From positions 310,001-374,000 of the forward strand of contig JADQCE010000002.1 of NCBI GenBank assembly GCA_016278265.1: a stretch of DNA of 64,000 nucleotides, written 5' to 3'. This stretch comes from Halothiobacillus sp. (GTDB taxonomy: Bacteria > Pseudomonadota > Gammaproteobacteria > Halothiobacillales > Halothiobacillaceae). The notes below the pieces were generated by a model that made no database searches, was not told the origin of the DNA, and worked only from the letters and a program-made list of their open reading frames with translations. Position numbers and translations under genes: made by a program. Of this stretch, positions 1 through 9,392 are shown piece after piece (the first letter of the stretch is position 1; each line of letters starts with the position of its first letter).

Positions 1-1452
1 ATCGAGCCGCGTTTCGCCCAGGTCCAGGTGCAGGCCCGCGGCGACCTGTCCGTCTGGGAGGCCGACGACCTGGTGCGCTCGGTGGAGTCGCGCCTGCTCG
101 ACCGGCCGTCGCTCAAGACCGTCTACGCCCGCACCATCGGCTCGTCGCAGGACCGTCTCGCCCAGGATTATGCCGAGGACGTGATCGGCGTGATCCAGCT
201 GGAGTTCGTCGACTGGCAGCAGCGCCCGCCTGCCGCCGAGATCCTCGATCGGCTGCGCGCGGATCTGGCCGGTATCCCCGGCGTGCGCCTTCAGTTCTTG
301 ACCGAGTCGGGTGGGCCGCAGGAGGGCAAGCCGGTGGTGCTGGAGGTCGTCGGCGAACGCAAGGGCGCCACGGTGAACGAGTTGACCGAGGGCGTCGAGC
401 ACCTGCGCGCCGGGATGCAGGCGGTCGGCGGTTTCGTCGACATCGAGGACGATCGCCCGCTGCCGGGCGTCGAGATCCGGCTGGAGGTGGACCACCGCGA
501 GGCGGCCCGTTTCGGCGCGGACGTGAGCCTGCTCGGCCGGGCCGTGCAGATGCTCACCCGCGGCCTGGAGCTGGGCGACTACCGGCCCGCGGATGCCGAC
601 GAGGAGGTCGAGATCCGGGTGCGCTTCCCCTTCGACGAGCGCAACCTCGCCCAGCTGGTGAACCTGCGGGTGCCGACCCAGGCCGGCCTGGTGCCGATAC
701 GCAATTTCGTCGACTTCGTCCCCGCGCCCAAGACCGGGATCATCAACCGCGTCGATGGTCGGCGGACCTTTACCGTCGAGGCGGATGTCGGTCCCGGGCG
801 GTTGGTGGACGAGCGCGTCGGTGCGCTGAGCGACTGGCTCGAGTCCAATCCGATGCCGGAGGGGCTCAAGATGGCGGTCCGCGGTCAGCAGGAGGAGCAG
901 GCCGAGGCCGGCCGGTTCCTCTCGTGGGCGTTCGTCATCGCGATCGGTCTGATGTTCCTGATCCTGGTAACGCAGTTCAACAGCCTCTACCAGGCCGGGC
1001 TGGTAATGAGCGCGATCGTGATCTCCACCGGCGGGGTGCTGTTCGCCCTGATCCTGCGCGGCGAGCCGTTCTCGATCGTGATGAGCGGCATCGGCGTGAT
1101 CGCCCTGGCCGGGGTGGTGGTCAACGACAACATCGTCCTGATCGACACCTTCAACCAGTTGCGCCGCGACGGCATCGCCGCCGATGAGGCAGCGCTGCGC
1201 ACGGGGGCGCAGCGCTTGCGCCCCGTGGTGCTCACCAGTGTGACCACGGTGCTGGGGCTCGCGCCGATGGTCTTCGGCCTGACCATCGACCTGATCGGCC
1301 GCGAATTCAGCATCGGTGCGCCCTCGACCCAGTACTGGGTGCAGCTGGCCACCGCGATCGCCGGCGGTCTGATCGCGGCCACCGCGCTGACCCTGCTGCT
1401 TACCCCCTCCATGCTTGCCTGGGTCGAGCGTCGGGGCGAAAAGGCGGCCTAG
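1..1452 (+). CDS. RND-family efflux pump, C-terminal part (5' end outside window)
   Basis: The reading frame is open from base 1, so the start lies upstream and only the last 483 residues are visible. They match the second half of an AcrB/HAE-type RND transporter, the inner-membrane proton antiporter of a tripartite efflux system. A periplasmic porter region (about residues 1-295) is followed by at least five hydrophobic segments. One carries the family motif GVVVNDNIVLIDT, and a later one holds the RPVVLTSVTTVLGLAPM stretch typical of the last transmembrane helices. The membrane-fusion partner gene is not visible and would be expected upstream. The stop codon overlaps the end of the convergent MgtC-family gene by 4 bp. 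The substrate cannot be read from this part. Confidence 0.93.
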   Translation: MEPRFAQVQVQARGDLSVWEADDLVRSVESRLLDRPSLKTVYARTIGSSQDRLAQDYAEDVIGVIQLEFVDWQQRPPAAEILDRLRADLAGIPGVRLQFLTESGGPQEGKPVVLEVVGERKGATVNELTEGVEHLRAGMQAVGGFVDIEDDRPLPGVEIRLEVDHREAARFGADVSLLGRAVQMLTRGLELGDYRPADADEEVEIRVRFPFDERNLAQLVNLRVPTQAGLVPIRNFVDFVPAPKTGIINRVDGRRTFTVEADVGPGRLVDERVGALSDWLESNPMPEGLKMAVRGQQEEQAEAGRFLSWAFVIAIGLMFLILVTQFNSLYQAGLVMSAIVISTGGVLFALILRGEPFSIVMSGIGVIALAGVVVNDNIVLIDTFNQLRRDGIAADEAALRTGAQRLRPVVLTSVTTVLGLAPMVFGLTIDLIGREFSIGAPSTQYWVQLATAIAGGLIAATALTLLLTPSMLAWVERRGEKAA

Positions 1453-2732
1453 ACCAGCAGCCAGGCGGTCAAGAGGCCGCCGACAAGTGACAGGACCATG
1501 GGGCCGGCGACGTGCAGCCCGAGCTGGCGTGTGCCGATGCTGCCGGCCATGCCCGTCTTCACCAGGTTGTTGCTGGTCGAGGCGATGATGATGCCCAGGA
1601 CCGCGGTGTGGATGGTGATCGAGTCGCGTGCCATGCGGGTCAGCGAGAGGTTGATCGCATCGACGTCGGCCACGCCCGAGGAGGCGGCCAAGAGGTAAAT
1701 GCCCGCGCTGCCGCGCCATTCGCGCAGCCACTCGCCGGCCAGCATGATCACCGTGAGCAGGGCGCCGAACAGCAGGGCGGAGGTGAGATCGAGCGGGTTC
1801 TGCCGCAGTTCCGGCTGCTTGACCGACGTGCGCCGCCGGGCGCGGTGCCACATCAGGCCGGCCGGTACGTAGAGCAGGACGGTCATGACCACCACCGGCC
1901 AGAGCAGGGGGGCGAAGATGGGCGGGTGGACGGCGGTGGCCACCAGTAGGACGCGCGGGAACATGGTGCCGCAGGCGATCAGAATGCCCACGGCGAGCAT
2001 CGGGCTCAGCTCCGGTGTGCGCCGTGACTGACGGGCGAAATGCAGGGTCAACGCGGTCGAGGAGCTTAAGCCCGCGAACAGGCTGGTGAAGAGGATGCCC
2101 TTTTCGGCACCGCCGACGCGAATGGCGAAATAGCCGACGAAGGAGATCGAGGCGATCAGCACCACCATCCACCAGATCTGATAGGGGTTGAGTGCCCCAC
2201 CGGGTCCCAGCGGTTCGTTGGGCAGCAGCGGCAGCATCACCACGCTGATCAGCAGCAGCTTGAAGGCCGCATCCAGTTCGCGGGCCTCGAGCTTTTGCAG
2301 CAAGCCGTGAATCTCTTCCTTGTTATCGAGGATCATCGCGGTCACCACGGCCGTCGCGGTGGCGACCACCACGTCGACCGCCACCGCGATCGCTCCGATG
2401 CAGAAGGTGATCAACAGGCCGATGCTGTCGGTAATGCTGAAGTTGCGGATGCTCTGGGCACGTGTGCGCCACGCCACCAGGGCGATGGCCGTCACGGCGA
2501 GCAGCAGGGTAGGGAAGGCCCAGTCGGTGAGCGCCTCGGAAAGCAGGGCGGCCAGACCGCCGAGCAGACCCACCAACGCATGGGTGCGGATGCCGGCGAT
2601 CCGCTCGCCCGGCTCCTTTTCCCGGCTCGACCAGCCGCGTTCCAGGCCGATCAGCGCGCCGAGCATCAGGGCGACGGTGAGCAGTACCAATGACTGGTTG
2701 TCCTGAAGAAACTGGCTGGTCAGACCGTCCAT
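1449..2732 (-). CDS. MgtC/SapB family membrane protein with DUF4010 domain
   Basis: This 427-residue integral membrane protein begins with an MgtC-like region (about residues 1-150). It holds the LGALIGLERGW motif near the N-terminus and the IRTHALVGLLGG stretch of the family. The C-terminal half (about 180-425) is a long hydrophobic region matching DUF4010. Around a dozen hydrophobic segments can be counted. MgtC proteins are linked to Mg limitation and inhibition of the F-type ATPase, but the long MgtC-DUF4010 form has no firmly assigned function. The gene is convergent with the RND pump and lies 28 bp downstream of the flavoprotein gene on the same strand, so the two could be co-transcribed. 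Confidence 0.88.
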   Translation of the reverse strand: MDGLTSQFLQDNQSLVLLTVALMLGALIGLERGWSSREKEPGERIAGIRTHALVGLLGGLAALLSEALTDWAFPTLLLAVTAIALVAWRTRAQSIRNFSITDSIGLLITFCIGAIAVAVDVVVATATAVVTAMILDNKEEIHGLLQKLEARELDAAFKLLLISVVMLPLLPNEPLGPGGALNPYQIWWMVVLIASISFVGYFAIRVGGAEKGILFTSLFAGLSSSTALTLHFARQSRRTPELSPMLAVGILIACGTMFPRVLLVATAVHPPIFAPLLWPVVVMTVLLYVPAGLMWHRARRRTSVKQPELRQNPLDLTSALLFGALLTVIMLAGEWLREWRGSAGIYLLAASSGVADVDAINLSLTRMARDSITIHTAVLGIIIASTSNNLVKTGMAGSIGTRQLGLHVAGPMVLSLVGGLLTAWLLV

Positions 2733-2760
2733 GCCGACTCCCTGTTCGTTGTGCCCTGGT

Positions 2761-3936
2761 TCAGGCCGCCCGGCCGGCGGCGACCCCGGAGGCCCAGGCC
2801 CACTGGAAGTTGTGGCCGCCGAGATGGCCGGTCACGTCGACCACCTCTCCGATGAAGAATAGACCGGGCTGCTGTCGCGCTTCCATGGTCTGCGAGGAAA
2901 GCTCGCGCGTGTCGACCCCGCCGAGTGTTACCTCGGCGGTGCGATAGCCCTCGGTGCCGGCCGGCTGCACGGCCCAGCGCCGCAGGTGGCCGGCGACGGC
3001 CGTAATCGCCTCGCGCGAATACTCCTGCAGCGGTCCCGACCAGTCGTGCCAGTCGCAGAGCACGCGCACCAGCCGGCGCGGCAGGTACTCGTCGAGGTAC
3101 TGCAGCACCGTGGCGGTAGGGCGTGCAGTGCGGCGTTCGGCCAACTCGGCGACGACGTCGCGCCCCGGCAGGAGGTCGATCATCAACGGCTCGCCCGGCT
3201 GCCAGAAGCTCGAGATCTGCAGCATCGCCGGACCCGACAGGCCGCGGTGGGTGAACAGCATCGGCTCCTCGAAGCGCATGCCGCCGGCGGTCACCGCCAC
3301 GGGCAGGCTGATACCGGCGAGCGGGGCGAGACGCTCCTTGAGTTCGGGGTGGAGCGTGAAGGGCACCAGCCCGGCCCGGGTCGGCAGGATCGTCAGACCG
3401 AACTGGCGGGCGACCTCGTAGCCGAACGGGGTCGCGCCCATGGTCGGGATCGACAGGCCGCCGGTGGCGATCACCAGCGACTCGGTGGTGAGGGAGCCGT
3501 TCGAGGTGCGCAGGCGGTAGCCGCTGTCGACCGCCTCGATCGCCTCGACGCCGCTCTTCATGCGTACCTCGGCGCCGGCCCAGTCGCACTCGGTCAGCAG
3601 CATCTCGACGATCTCGCGCGCCTTGCCGGCGCAGAACAGCTGGCCCGGTGCCTTCTCGACGTAGTCGATGCCGTGGCGTTCGACCAGCTCGAGGAAGGCC
3701 TGCGGCGGATAGCGCTTGAGCGCCGAGATGCAGAAGCGCGGGTTGGTCGAGAGAAACTGGCTCGGGGTGCTGTTGAGGTTGGTGAAATTGCAGCGCCCGC
3801 CGCCGGACATCAGGATCTTCTGCCCCGCCTTGCGGGCATGATCGAGCACCAGCACCCGCCGGCCGCGATAGCCGGCGGTGGCCGCGCACATCAGGCCTGC
3901 CGCGCCCGCGCCGATGATCACCACGTCGAAATCCAT
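2761..3936 (-). CDS. BaiN/HI0933-family FAD-dependent oxidoreductase
   Basis: The 391-residue product is an NAD(P)/FAD-dependent flavoprotein of the HI0933/YhiN group. The start at MDFDVVIIGAG is chosen because it puts the Rossmann FAD motif GxGxxG (GAGAAG) at the very N-terminus, as in relatives; an in-frame ATG 12 codons upstream adds only a non-conserved extension. Other marks are GGGRCNFTN near residue 45, a second dinucleotide-like ATGG motif around residue 160, and the C-terminal GGHNFQWAWASG stretch that closes the FAD site. The cellular substrate of this family is poorly known; BaiN in gut clostridia reduces bile-acid intermediates, which is unlikely to be the role here. Confidence 0.92.
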   Translation of the reverse strand: MDFDVVIIGAGAAGLMCAATAGYRGRRVLVLDHARKAGQKILMSGGGRCNFTNLNSTPSQFLSTNPRFCISALKRYPPQAFLELVERHGIDYVEKAPGQLFCAGKAREIVEMLLTECDWAGAEVRMKSGVEAIEAVDSGYRLRTSNGSLTTESLVIATGGLSIPTMGATPFGYEVARQFGLTILPTRAGLVPFTLHPELKERLAPLAGISLPVAVTAGGMRFEEPMLFTHRGLSGPAMLQISSFWQPGEPLMIDLLPGRDVVAELAERRTARPTATVLQYLDEYLPRRLVRVLCDWHDWSGPLQEYSREAITAVAGHLRRWAVQPAGTEGYRTAEVTLGGVDTRELSSQTMEARQQPGLFFIGEVVDVTGHLGGHNFQWAWASGVAAGRAA

Positions 3937-4089
3937 GTTCGGTCCTGTCTGGGCTGGATGACGGGGCATCATAGCAATCGTGATGCACCGCGATCTCGAC
4001 AGGCATCACGCGGGGGGGCGTGCTCGCGTATGATCGGAATCCGATCATTTGCCGCCTGCCTCGTTCGGGCGAATGCCGAGGAGAACCGT

Positions 4090-4560
4090 TTGTCCATCTG
4101 GGTCGACGCCGACGCCTGCCCCGTCCCCATCAAGCAGATGCTGTTCCGCGCCGCCGACCGGGTCGGCGTGGACGTGGTGCTGGTGGCCAATCACGCCATC
4201 GCCGTGCCGCGGTCCAAGCGGGTGCGCTTCATGCAAGTGGCACCGGGATTCGATGTCGCGGACAATGTCATTGTCGAGGCGGCCGAGCCCGGGGATCTCG
4301 TGATCTCGGCGGACATCGAGCTGGCCGCCGAGGCACTCGCCAAGGGCGCGGCGGTGATCGGCCCGCGCGGCGAGGTGTTTTCCAATGAGTCGATCCGCGG
4401 CCGTCAGGTCCAGCGCGAGTTCATGCAGACGCTGCGGGAAAGCGGGATCGCCACCGGCGGGCCGGCACCGTTGCACGCCCGGGACAAACAGGCCTTCGCC
4501 AGCGCGCTCGAGCGTTGGCTGAACCAGTACCAACGAGAGCAACGCGAGAACAAGGCATGA
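4090..4560 (+). CDS. YaiI/YqxD family protein (DUF188)
   Basis: A 156-residue protein of the widely conserved YaiI/YqxD family, which has a PIN-like nuclease fold but no established function. The family signature WVDADACPVPIK is immediately after the start, followed by VANH and a DxVIVEAAEPGDLVISADIELA region containing conserved acidic residues. TTG at 4090 is chosen because a GAGGAGAA ribosome-binding site lies just upstream and the resulting length matches the roughly 150 residues of E. coli YaiI. An ATG at 4030 would add 20 unconserved residues. The stop overlaps the dnaQ start as ATGA, so translation of the two genes is probably coupled. Confidence 0.9.
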   Translation: MSIWVDADACPVPIKQMLFRAADRVGVDVVLVANHAIAVPRSKRVRFMQVAPGFDVADNVIVEAAEPGDLVISADIELAAEALAKGAAVIGPRGEVFSNESIRGRQVQREFMQTLRESGIATGGPAPLHARDKQAFASALERWLNQYQREQRENKA

Positions 4561-5270
4561 CCCTGCGACAGATCGTTCTGGATACCGAGACCACCGGCAT
4601 GCCGGTCGAGGAGGGCCACCGGCTGATCGAGATCGGCGCAGTCGAGCTGGTCGAACGGCGCCTGACGCACCGCAACTACCACCAGTACCTCAACCCGGAG
4701 CGCGTGGTGGATGCGGGCGCGTTCGCCGTGCACGGTCTGTCCAACGACTTCCTGGAGAACAAGCCGCGTTTCGCCGAGGTGGCCGAGGAATTCCTCGAAT
4801 ACGTCCGCGGTGCCGAGCTGATCATCCACAATGCGGCGTTCGACGTCGGTTTCCTCGATGCCGAGCTCAAACGTGCCGGCTTCCCGCCGCTGGCCGAGCA
4901 CGTCGACCTGGTCACCGACTCGCTGGCCATCGCCCGGCACAAGCACCCGGGACAGCGCAACAGCCTCGATGCCCTCTGCCGTCGCTACCAGGTCGACAAT
5001 TCCGATCGGACGCTGCACGGCGCCTTGCTCGACTCCGAGATCCTGGCCGACGTCTATCTTGCCCTGACCGGCGGGCAGTGGGATCTGTCCTTCGACAACC
5101 CGGCCGAGACAGCGACCGGGGGGCAGGCGGCACTTGGTACGATCCGCAGCGATCGGCCGCAGCTGCGGGTGATTGCCGCCGAGGCCGAGGCAGCCAACGC
5201 ACACGCCGAGTGGGTCGAACGGCTCAGGAAGGCCGACGCGACGTTCGAGTGGCCGGCCATCGGTTCCTGA
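4557..5270 (+). CDS. dnaQ: DNA polymerase III epsilon subunit (3'-5' proofreading exonuclease)
   Basis: The 237-residue DEDDh exonuclease carries all three Exo motifs: DTETTG at residues 9-14 (D9, E11), HNAAFDVGFLD at 91-101 (D96) and HGALLDSEILADVYL from H154 (D159). These hold the two catalytic metal ions. The C-terminal tail from about residue 185 corresponds to the flexible segment that binds the alpha subunit. The protein proofreads in the replisome. The start is the ATG overlapping the yaiI-like stop (ATGA); an in-frame ATG 14 codons upstream lies inside the previous gene and is rejected. In many relatives dnaQ sits beside rnhA, which is absent here. Confidence 0.97.
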   Translation: MTLRQIVLDTETTGMPVEEGHRLIEIGAVELVERRLTHRNYHQYLNPERVVDAGAFAVHGLSNDFLENKPRFAEVAEEFLEYVRGAELIIHNAAFDVGFLDAELKRAGFPPLAEHVDLVTDSLAIARHKHPGQRNSLDALCRRYQVDNSDRTLHGALLDSEILADVYLALTGGQWDLSFDNPAETATGGQAALGTIRSDRPQLRVIAAEAEAANAHAEWVERLRKADATFEWPAIGS

Positions 5271-5321
5271 TTGCGGTTACCGCGTCGGCTGGCGGGCGCG
5301 TCCGAAGTTGAAACCGGCGAA

Positions 5322-5330
5322 TGGTATAAT
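5322..5330 (+). promoter_or_regulatory. Extended -10 promoter for the rsx operon
   Basis: A perfect TATAAT hexamer at 5325-5330 is preceded by TG one base upstream (TGGTATAAT), the extended -10 pattern. No convincing -35 box is found at 16-18 bp, which extended -10 promoters can tolerate. It lies about 110 bp upstream of rsxA, in the only gap before the operon. Assignment is by sequence pattern alone. Confidence 0.6.
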
Positions 5331-5441
5331 TGAACATATCGGTTCGCGGGTGTCGACGCTTCCTTGCTACCATTCGCGCGCAGAGTTTCCCTAGAGTGCC
5401 GGCCGCGCCGGCACGGTTTCGCATCACTCCGGTAGGTGGCC

Positions 5442-6023
5442 TTGACGGAATACATCCTCATCCTGATCAGCACCATCCTGGTCAACAACTTCGTGCTGGT
5501 GAAGTTCCTCGGCCTGTGCCCGTTTCTCGGGGTATCGAACAAGGTCGAGACTGCCATCGGCATGTCGTTGGCGACCACCTTCGTGCTGACCCTCTCGGCG
5601 ATCGCAAGCTATCTGACCCACGCGTGGCTGCTTGAGCCGTTGGGGTTGGGCTATTTGCGCACGATCATGTTCATCGTGGTGATCGCGGTGGTGGTCAACT
5701 TCACCGAGATGATGGTCAGGAAGACCAGCCCGTTGCTGCACAACGTGCTGGGCATCTACCTGCCGCTGATCACCACCAACTGTGCCGTGCTGGGCGTGGC
5801 GCTGCTCAACGTGCAGGAAGCCAACAGCTTCGTGGAATCGGCGCTGTACGGCTTCGGTGCCTCGGTGGGCTTTTCGATGGTGCTGATCCTGTTTTCGGCC
5901 CTGCGTGAACGATTGGCCGCGGCCGACGTGCCGGCGGCCTTCGAGGGCGTTCCGATCGCCCTAGTCACCGCCGGGCTGATGGCACTGGGCTTCATGGGTT
6001 TTGCCGGCATGGTGAGCGTCTGA
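5442..6023 (+). CDS. rsxA: Rnf/Rsx electron transport complex subunit A
   Basis: RsxA is an integral membrane subunit of the Rnf complex, which couples electron transfer between ferredoxin and NAD to Na+ or H+ movement. In E. coli the same complex (Rsx) keeps SoxR reduced. The 193-residue product matches the usual length exactly and has six hydrophobic helices. The paired motifs [17 protein letters not shown] and [17 protein letters not shown] carry the conserved cysteines thought to hold an iron-sulfur centre with RnfE. TTG at 5442 is chosen by alignment with the MTDYLLL start of E. coli RsxA; a GTG at 5436 is the alternative. The stop overlaps the rsxB start (TGATG). Confidence 0.95.
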   Translation: MTEYILILISTILVNNFVLVKFLGLCPFLGVSNKVETAIGMSLATTFVLTLSAIASYLTHAWLLEPLGLGYLRTIMFIVVIAVVVNFTEMMVRKTSPLLHNVLGIYLPLITTNCAVLGVALLNVQEANSFVESALYGFGASVGFSMVLILFSALRERLAAADVPAAFEGVPIALVTAGLMALGFMGFAGMVSV

Positions 6024-6613
6024 TGTGGGCGGCGATTCTTCTTGCGGTGGGCTTGGCGATCCTCTTCGGGGTCTTGCTCGGTCTGGCCGCGCAGTTCTTC
6101 CGGGTCGAGGGCAACCCGCTCGCCGAGCGCATCGACGAGCTGTTGCCGCAGACCCAGTGCGGCCAGTGTGGCTACCCCGGCTGCAAGCCCTACGCCGAGG
6201 CGATGGCCAAGGGCGAGGCGGATATCAACCGCTGCCCGCCCGGCGGTGAGTCGACCATCCGCAATCTCTCCGATCTGCTCGACGTGGAGTTCAAGCCGCT
6301 GGACGACGATCTCGAGGTGCAGGAGGTCAAGAAGCTGGCCGTGATCGACGAGGAGGTCTGCATCGGCTGCACCAAGTGCATCCAGGCTTGCCCGGTCGAT
6401 GCCATTCTCGGCGCTGCCAAGCAGATGCACACCGTGATCGAGGATGAGTGCACCGGCTGCGATCTCTGCGTCGAGCCCTGCCCGGTGGACTGCATTGACA
6501 TGGTGCCGATCGAGGAGGGCGTCGAGGCCTACCGGTTCCCGATGCCGGAATCCGCCCACCCGGTGCCCACGCGTGGCCCGGCCGCCCGTAGCGAGGGTCT
6601 GGCCAATGCCTGA
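6023..6613 (+). CDS. rsxB: Rnf/Rsx electron transport complex subunit B (ferredoxin-like)
   Basis: RsxB is the iron-sulfur entry subunit facing the cytoplasm. An N-terminal membrane anchor (about residues 3-25) is followed by an Fe-S domain with C46, C49, C54 and C71 (CGQCGYPGC plus a later cysteine). Two ferredoxin-type [4Fe-4S] motifs follow: C113/C116/C119/C123 and C143/C146/C149/C153. At 196 residues it has the usual length for gammaproteobacterial RnfB. The start codon overlaps the rsxA stop by one base, and the end overlaps rsxC by 8 bp, so the operon is tightly coupled. Confidence 0.97.
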   Translation: MWAAILLAVGLAILFGVLLGLAAQFFRVEGNPLAERIDELLPQTQCGQCGYPGCKPYAEAMAKGEADINRCPPGGESTIRNLSDLLDVEFKPLDDDLEVQEVKKLAVIDEEVCIGCTKCIQACPVDAILGAAKQMHTVIEDECTGCDLCVEPCPVDCIDMVPIEEGVEAYRFPMPESAHPVPTRGPAARSEGLANA

Positions 6614-8345
6614 GGCGCGCGCCACGACATCCCCGGGCCTGCACGGGTTCCACGGCGGGCTGGATCTCGACTACCACAAGGCTCCGGCCTGCGATCGCCC
6701 GATCGGCGAGATGCCGCTGGTCGACGAGTACGTCCTGCCGTTGCACATGCATATCGGCGCGCCAGCCATTCCGGTGGTCGCGGTCGGTGACCACGTCCGT
6801 CGCGGCCAGTTGCTGGCTCGCCCGGACGATTTCATTTCCGCCGCCATCCACGCGCCCACCTCGGGTGTGATCCAGGCGATCGAGCCGCGTGGGCTGCCGC
6901 ATCCCGGTGGGCTGTCGGCCCAGAGCATCGTACTGGCCGCCGATGGCGAGGACCGCGAGGCCGAGCCGCTCGATCCCTGGCCCGATTACCAAAACAAGAG
7001 TCCGGTCGAGATCCGGGCCCGGCTACGCGAGGCCGGCATCGTCGGCCTGGGTGGCGCCGTGTTCCCCACCGCGGTCAAGCTGGCCACCGCCAACCCCGGC
7101 GGCGTCGAGACGCTGGTGCTCAACGGCGCGGAATGCGAACCCTTCATTTCCTGTGACGACCGACTGATGCAGGAGGCGCCCGAGCCCATCCTGCGCGGCG
7201 CGCAGATGCTGCTGCATGCCGTCGGGGCGCGTCGCTGCCTGATCGGCATCGAGGACAACAAGCCGCGGGCGATCGAGGCCCTGCAGGCCGTGATCGACCG
7301 GTTGGCGGCCGAGGAGGGCGAGCGGCGCCTCGAGATCAAGGTGGTGCCGAGCATCTACCCCGCCGGCGGCGAAAAGCAGTTGATCCGCACGCTCACCGGC
7401 ATCGAGGTGCCGCGCAATCGGCACGTCACCGATTACCAGTTGCTGTGCCTGAATGTTGGCACCGTGGCCAACAGCTGGCATGCGGTGGTGGAAGGCCGCG
7501 CACTGACCGAACGGGTCGTCACGGTCACCGGCGGCGGGGTGGCCGAGCCGCGCAATCTGCGGGTCCGTGTCGGTACGCCGATGGCGAAGGTGATCGAGGC
7601 CGCCGGCGGTTATACCCAGGGCGTGGACCGATTGCTGATGGGCGGGCCGATGATGGGCTTCGCCCTGCACGAGGACGAGGTGCCGGTGGTCAAGGCGACC
7701 AACTGCCTGCTCGCCATGCGGCCGGTCGATCGCGACCCGACGCCCACCCCGCAGCCCTGCATCCGCTGCTCGCGCTGCTCGGAGGCCTGCCCGGCGGATC
7801 TGCTGCCCCAGCAGCTCTACTGGTACGCGCGCGCCCAACAGTTCGAGCGCAGCCACGACTACCACCTGTTCGACTGCATCGAGTGCGGCGTCTGCTCGGC
7901 GGTCTGTCCGTCGCACATCCCGCTGGTGCAGTACTTCCGCCATGCCAAGACCGAGATCTGGTCGGCCGAGCGCGAGCGCGCCAAGGCCGAGCACGCCCGG
8001 CGGCGTTTCGAGTTCCACAACGAGCGTATCGAGCGCCAGAAGGCCGAACGGGAGGCCGCGCTGGCGAAAAAGCGTGCGGCCATCAAGGCCGCCCAAGAGA
8101 AGGCGGCAAAAAAGGACGCCAAGGAGGCCGATGCCTCCGCCAACGCCAACGGGGATGGCAGCCAGAGCGCGACGAAGCCGGCCGACGATGGCCAATCCGC
8201 CGCGTCGATGAGTATCGAGGCCGCCCGCGCCCGGGCCAAGGAGCGCAAGGCGCGCGCTCAGCAGGGCCCGCGTGCCGAGGGTGAGCCGGATGGTGCCGAA
8301 CGCCCGTCGGATGAGTCCACCGAACGGCCGGGAGGGTCGTCATGA
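6606..8345 (+). CDS. rsxC: Rnf/Rsx electron transport complex subunit C
   Basis: The 579-residue peripheral subunit holds the NADH and flavin site and two [4Fe-4S] clusters. The N-terminal half has the [11 protein letters not shown] and [10 protein letters not shown] stretches of the family, related to NuoF. The cluster ligands are C385/C388/C391/C395 and C424/C427/C430/C434. After about residue 455 comes an Ala/Lys/Glu-rich low-complexity tail of some 120 residues, as in many gammaproteobacterial RnfC proteins but variable in length. ATG at 6606 is chosen because the protein then begins shortly before the conserved [10 protein letters not shown] segment. The reading frame extends much further upstream only because it runs through rsxB. 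Confidence 0.96.
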   Translation: MPEARATTSPGLHGFHGGLDLDYHKAPACDRPIGEMPLVDEYVLPLHMHIGAPAIPVVAVGDHVRRGQLLARPDDFISAAIHAPTSGVIQAIEPRGLPHPGGLSAQSIVLAADGEDREAEPLDPWPDYQNKSPVEIRARLREAGIVGLGGAVFPTAVKLATANPGGVETLVLNGAECEPFISCDDRLMQEAPEPILRGAQMLLHAVGARRCLIGIEDNKPRAIEALQAVIDRLAAEEGERRLEIKVVPSIYPAGGEKQLIRTLTGIEVPRNRHVTDYQLLCLNVGTVANSWHAVVEGRALTERVVTVTGGGVAEPRNLRVRVGTPMAKVIEAAGGYTQGVDRLLMGGPMMGFALHEDEVPVVKATNCLLAMRPVDRDPTPTPQPCIRCSRCSEACPADLLPQQLYWYARAQQFERSHDYHLFDCIECGVCSAVCPSHIPLVQYFRHAKTEIWSAERERAKAEHARRRFEFHNERIERQKAEREAALAKKRAAIKAAQEKAAKKDAKEADASANANGDGSQSATKPADDGQSAASMSIEAARARAKERKARAQQGPRAEGEPDGAERPSDESTERPGGSS

Positions 8346-9391
8346 AGTTTCCGGTCCAGACCTCGCCACACGTCGAGGCCCGCTCCAACGTGGCCGACAT
8401 GATGACGGTGGTGCTATGGGCGCTGGTGCCCGGCACGGTGGCCGCGATCTGGCTGTTGGGCTGGGGCGTATTGTTTAACGTGGCGCTGGCCATTGGCGCG
8501 GCCTGGCTGACCGAGGCCCTGATGCTGTGGCTGCGGGCGCGGCCGTTCCAGCCGGCGCTGAGCGATCGATCGGTCTTGATTACCGGCTGGATCCTTGCGC
8601 TGTGCCTGCCCAACCTGGCGCCCTGGTGGTTGCCGGTGGTGGGCGCGGTCTTCGCGGTGGTCGTCGCCAAGCAGCTTTATGGCGGCATCGGCTACAACCT
8701 GTTCAATCCGGCGATGGTCGGCTATGTGGTGCTGCTGGTGTCCTTCCCCGAGGCGATGACCCGCTGGGGTGCGCCGATCGAGGGCGGGGCGGCGAGCCTG
8801 ACGCTGATAGAGGCCGCGCAGTGGACCTTCTTTGGCATGCTGCCGGGCACCACCGGCTTCGATGCCCTGAGTCAGGCCACGCCGCTCGATCAATGGCGCA
8901 TGGTGGCGACCCAGGGCGGTGATGTGACCGGGGCGGGCCTCTCGATCTGGCAGGGTGGCGGTTGGTCAATCTGGCTCAACCTGGCCTTTCTTGCTGGCGG
9001 CGCCTGGATGTTCTATCGCGGCGCGATTCGATGGCATATTCCGGTCGCGATGGTGGCTGGGGTGCTGCTGACGGCTGCTTTGCTGTGGGGGATCGATCCG
9101 GACCGTTTTGCCGATCCCTTGTTCCACCTGGTCACCGGTGGGGTCATTTTCGGCGCGTTGTTCGTCGCCACGGACCCGGTCACCGCCTCCACCACGCCGC
9201 GGGGGCGATTGGTATTCGGCTTCGGCATCGGCGTGCTGGCGGTGCTGATTCGCAGTTTCGGTAACTACCCGGATGGGGTGGCCTTTGCCATTCTGCTGAT
9301 GAACCTGGCCGTCCCCCTGATCGATTACTACACCCAGCCGCCGGTCTTCGGGCGCAAGCACCGAGTCGGTTCCGACACGGAGGGCCGCTGA
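8342..9391 (+). CDS. rsxD: Rnf/Rsx electron transport complex subunit D
   Basis: RsxD is a 349-residue membrane subunit with covalently bound FMN. About nine to ten hydrophobic helices are visible. The motif SQATPL, with T180, occupies the position of the flavinylated threonine (usually SGATPL), so the residue before the Ala-Thr pair differs from the common form. The C-terminal region contains GGVIFGALFVATDPVTASTTPRG, conserved between RnfD and NqrB. ATGA overlap with rsxC indicates translational coupling. The subunit is believed to help form the ion channel of the complex. Confidence 0.95.
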   Translation: MKFPVQTSPHVEARSNVADMMTVVLWALVPGTVAAIWLLGWGVLFNVALAIGAAWLTEALMLWLRARPFQPALSDRSVLITGWILALCLPNLAPWWLPVVGAVFAVVVAKQLYGGIGYNLFNPAMVGYVVLLVSFPEAMTRWGAPIEGGAASLTLIEAAQWTFFGMLPGTTGFDALSQATPLDQWRMVATQGGDVTGAGLSIWQGGGWSIWLNLAFLAGGAWMFYRGAIRWHIPVAMVAGVLLTAALLWGIDPDRFADPLFHLVTGGVIFGALFVATDPVTASTTPRGRLVFGFGIGVLAVLIRSFGNYPDGVAFAILLMNLAVPLIDYYTQPPVFGRKHRVGSDTEGR

Positions 9392-9392
9392 C

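Noticed and set aside
2986-4089. Long in-frame extension upstream of the YaiI-family gene
   Set aside because: It runs antisense through the flavoprotein gene; the conserved family start and a ribosome-binding site lie at 4090.
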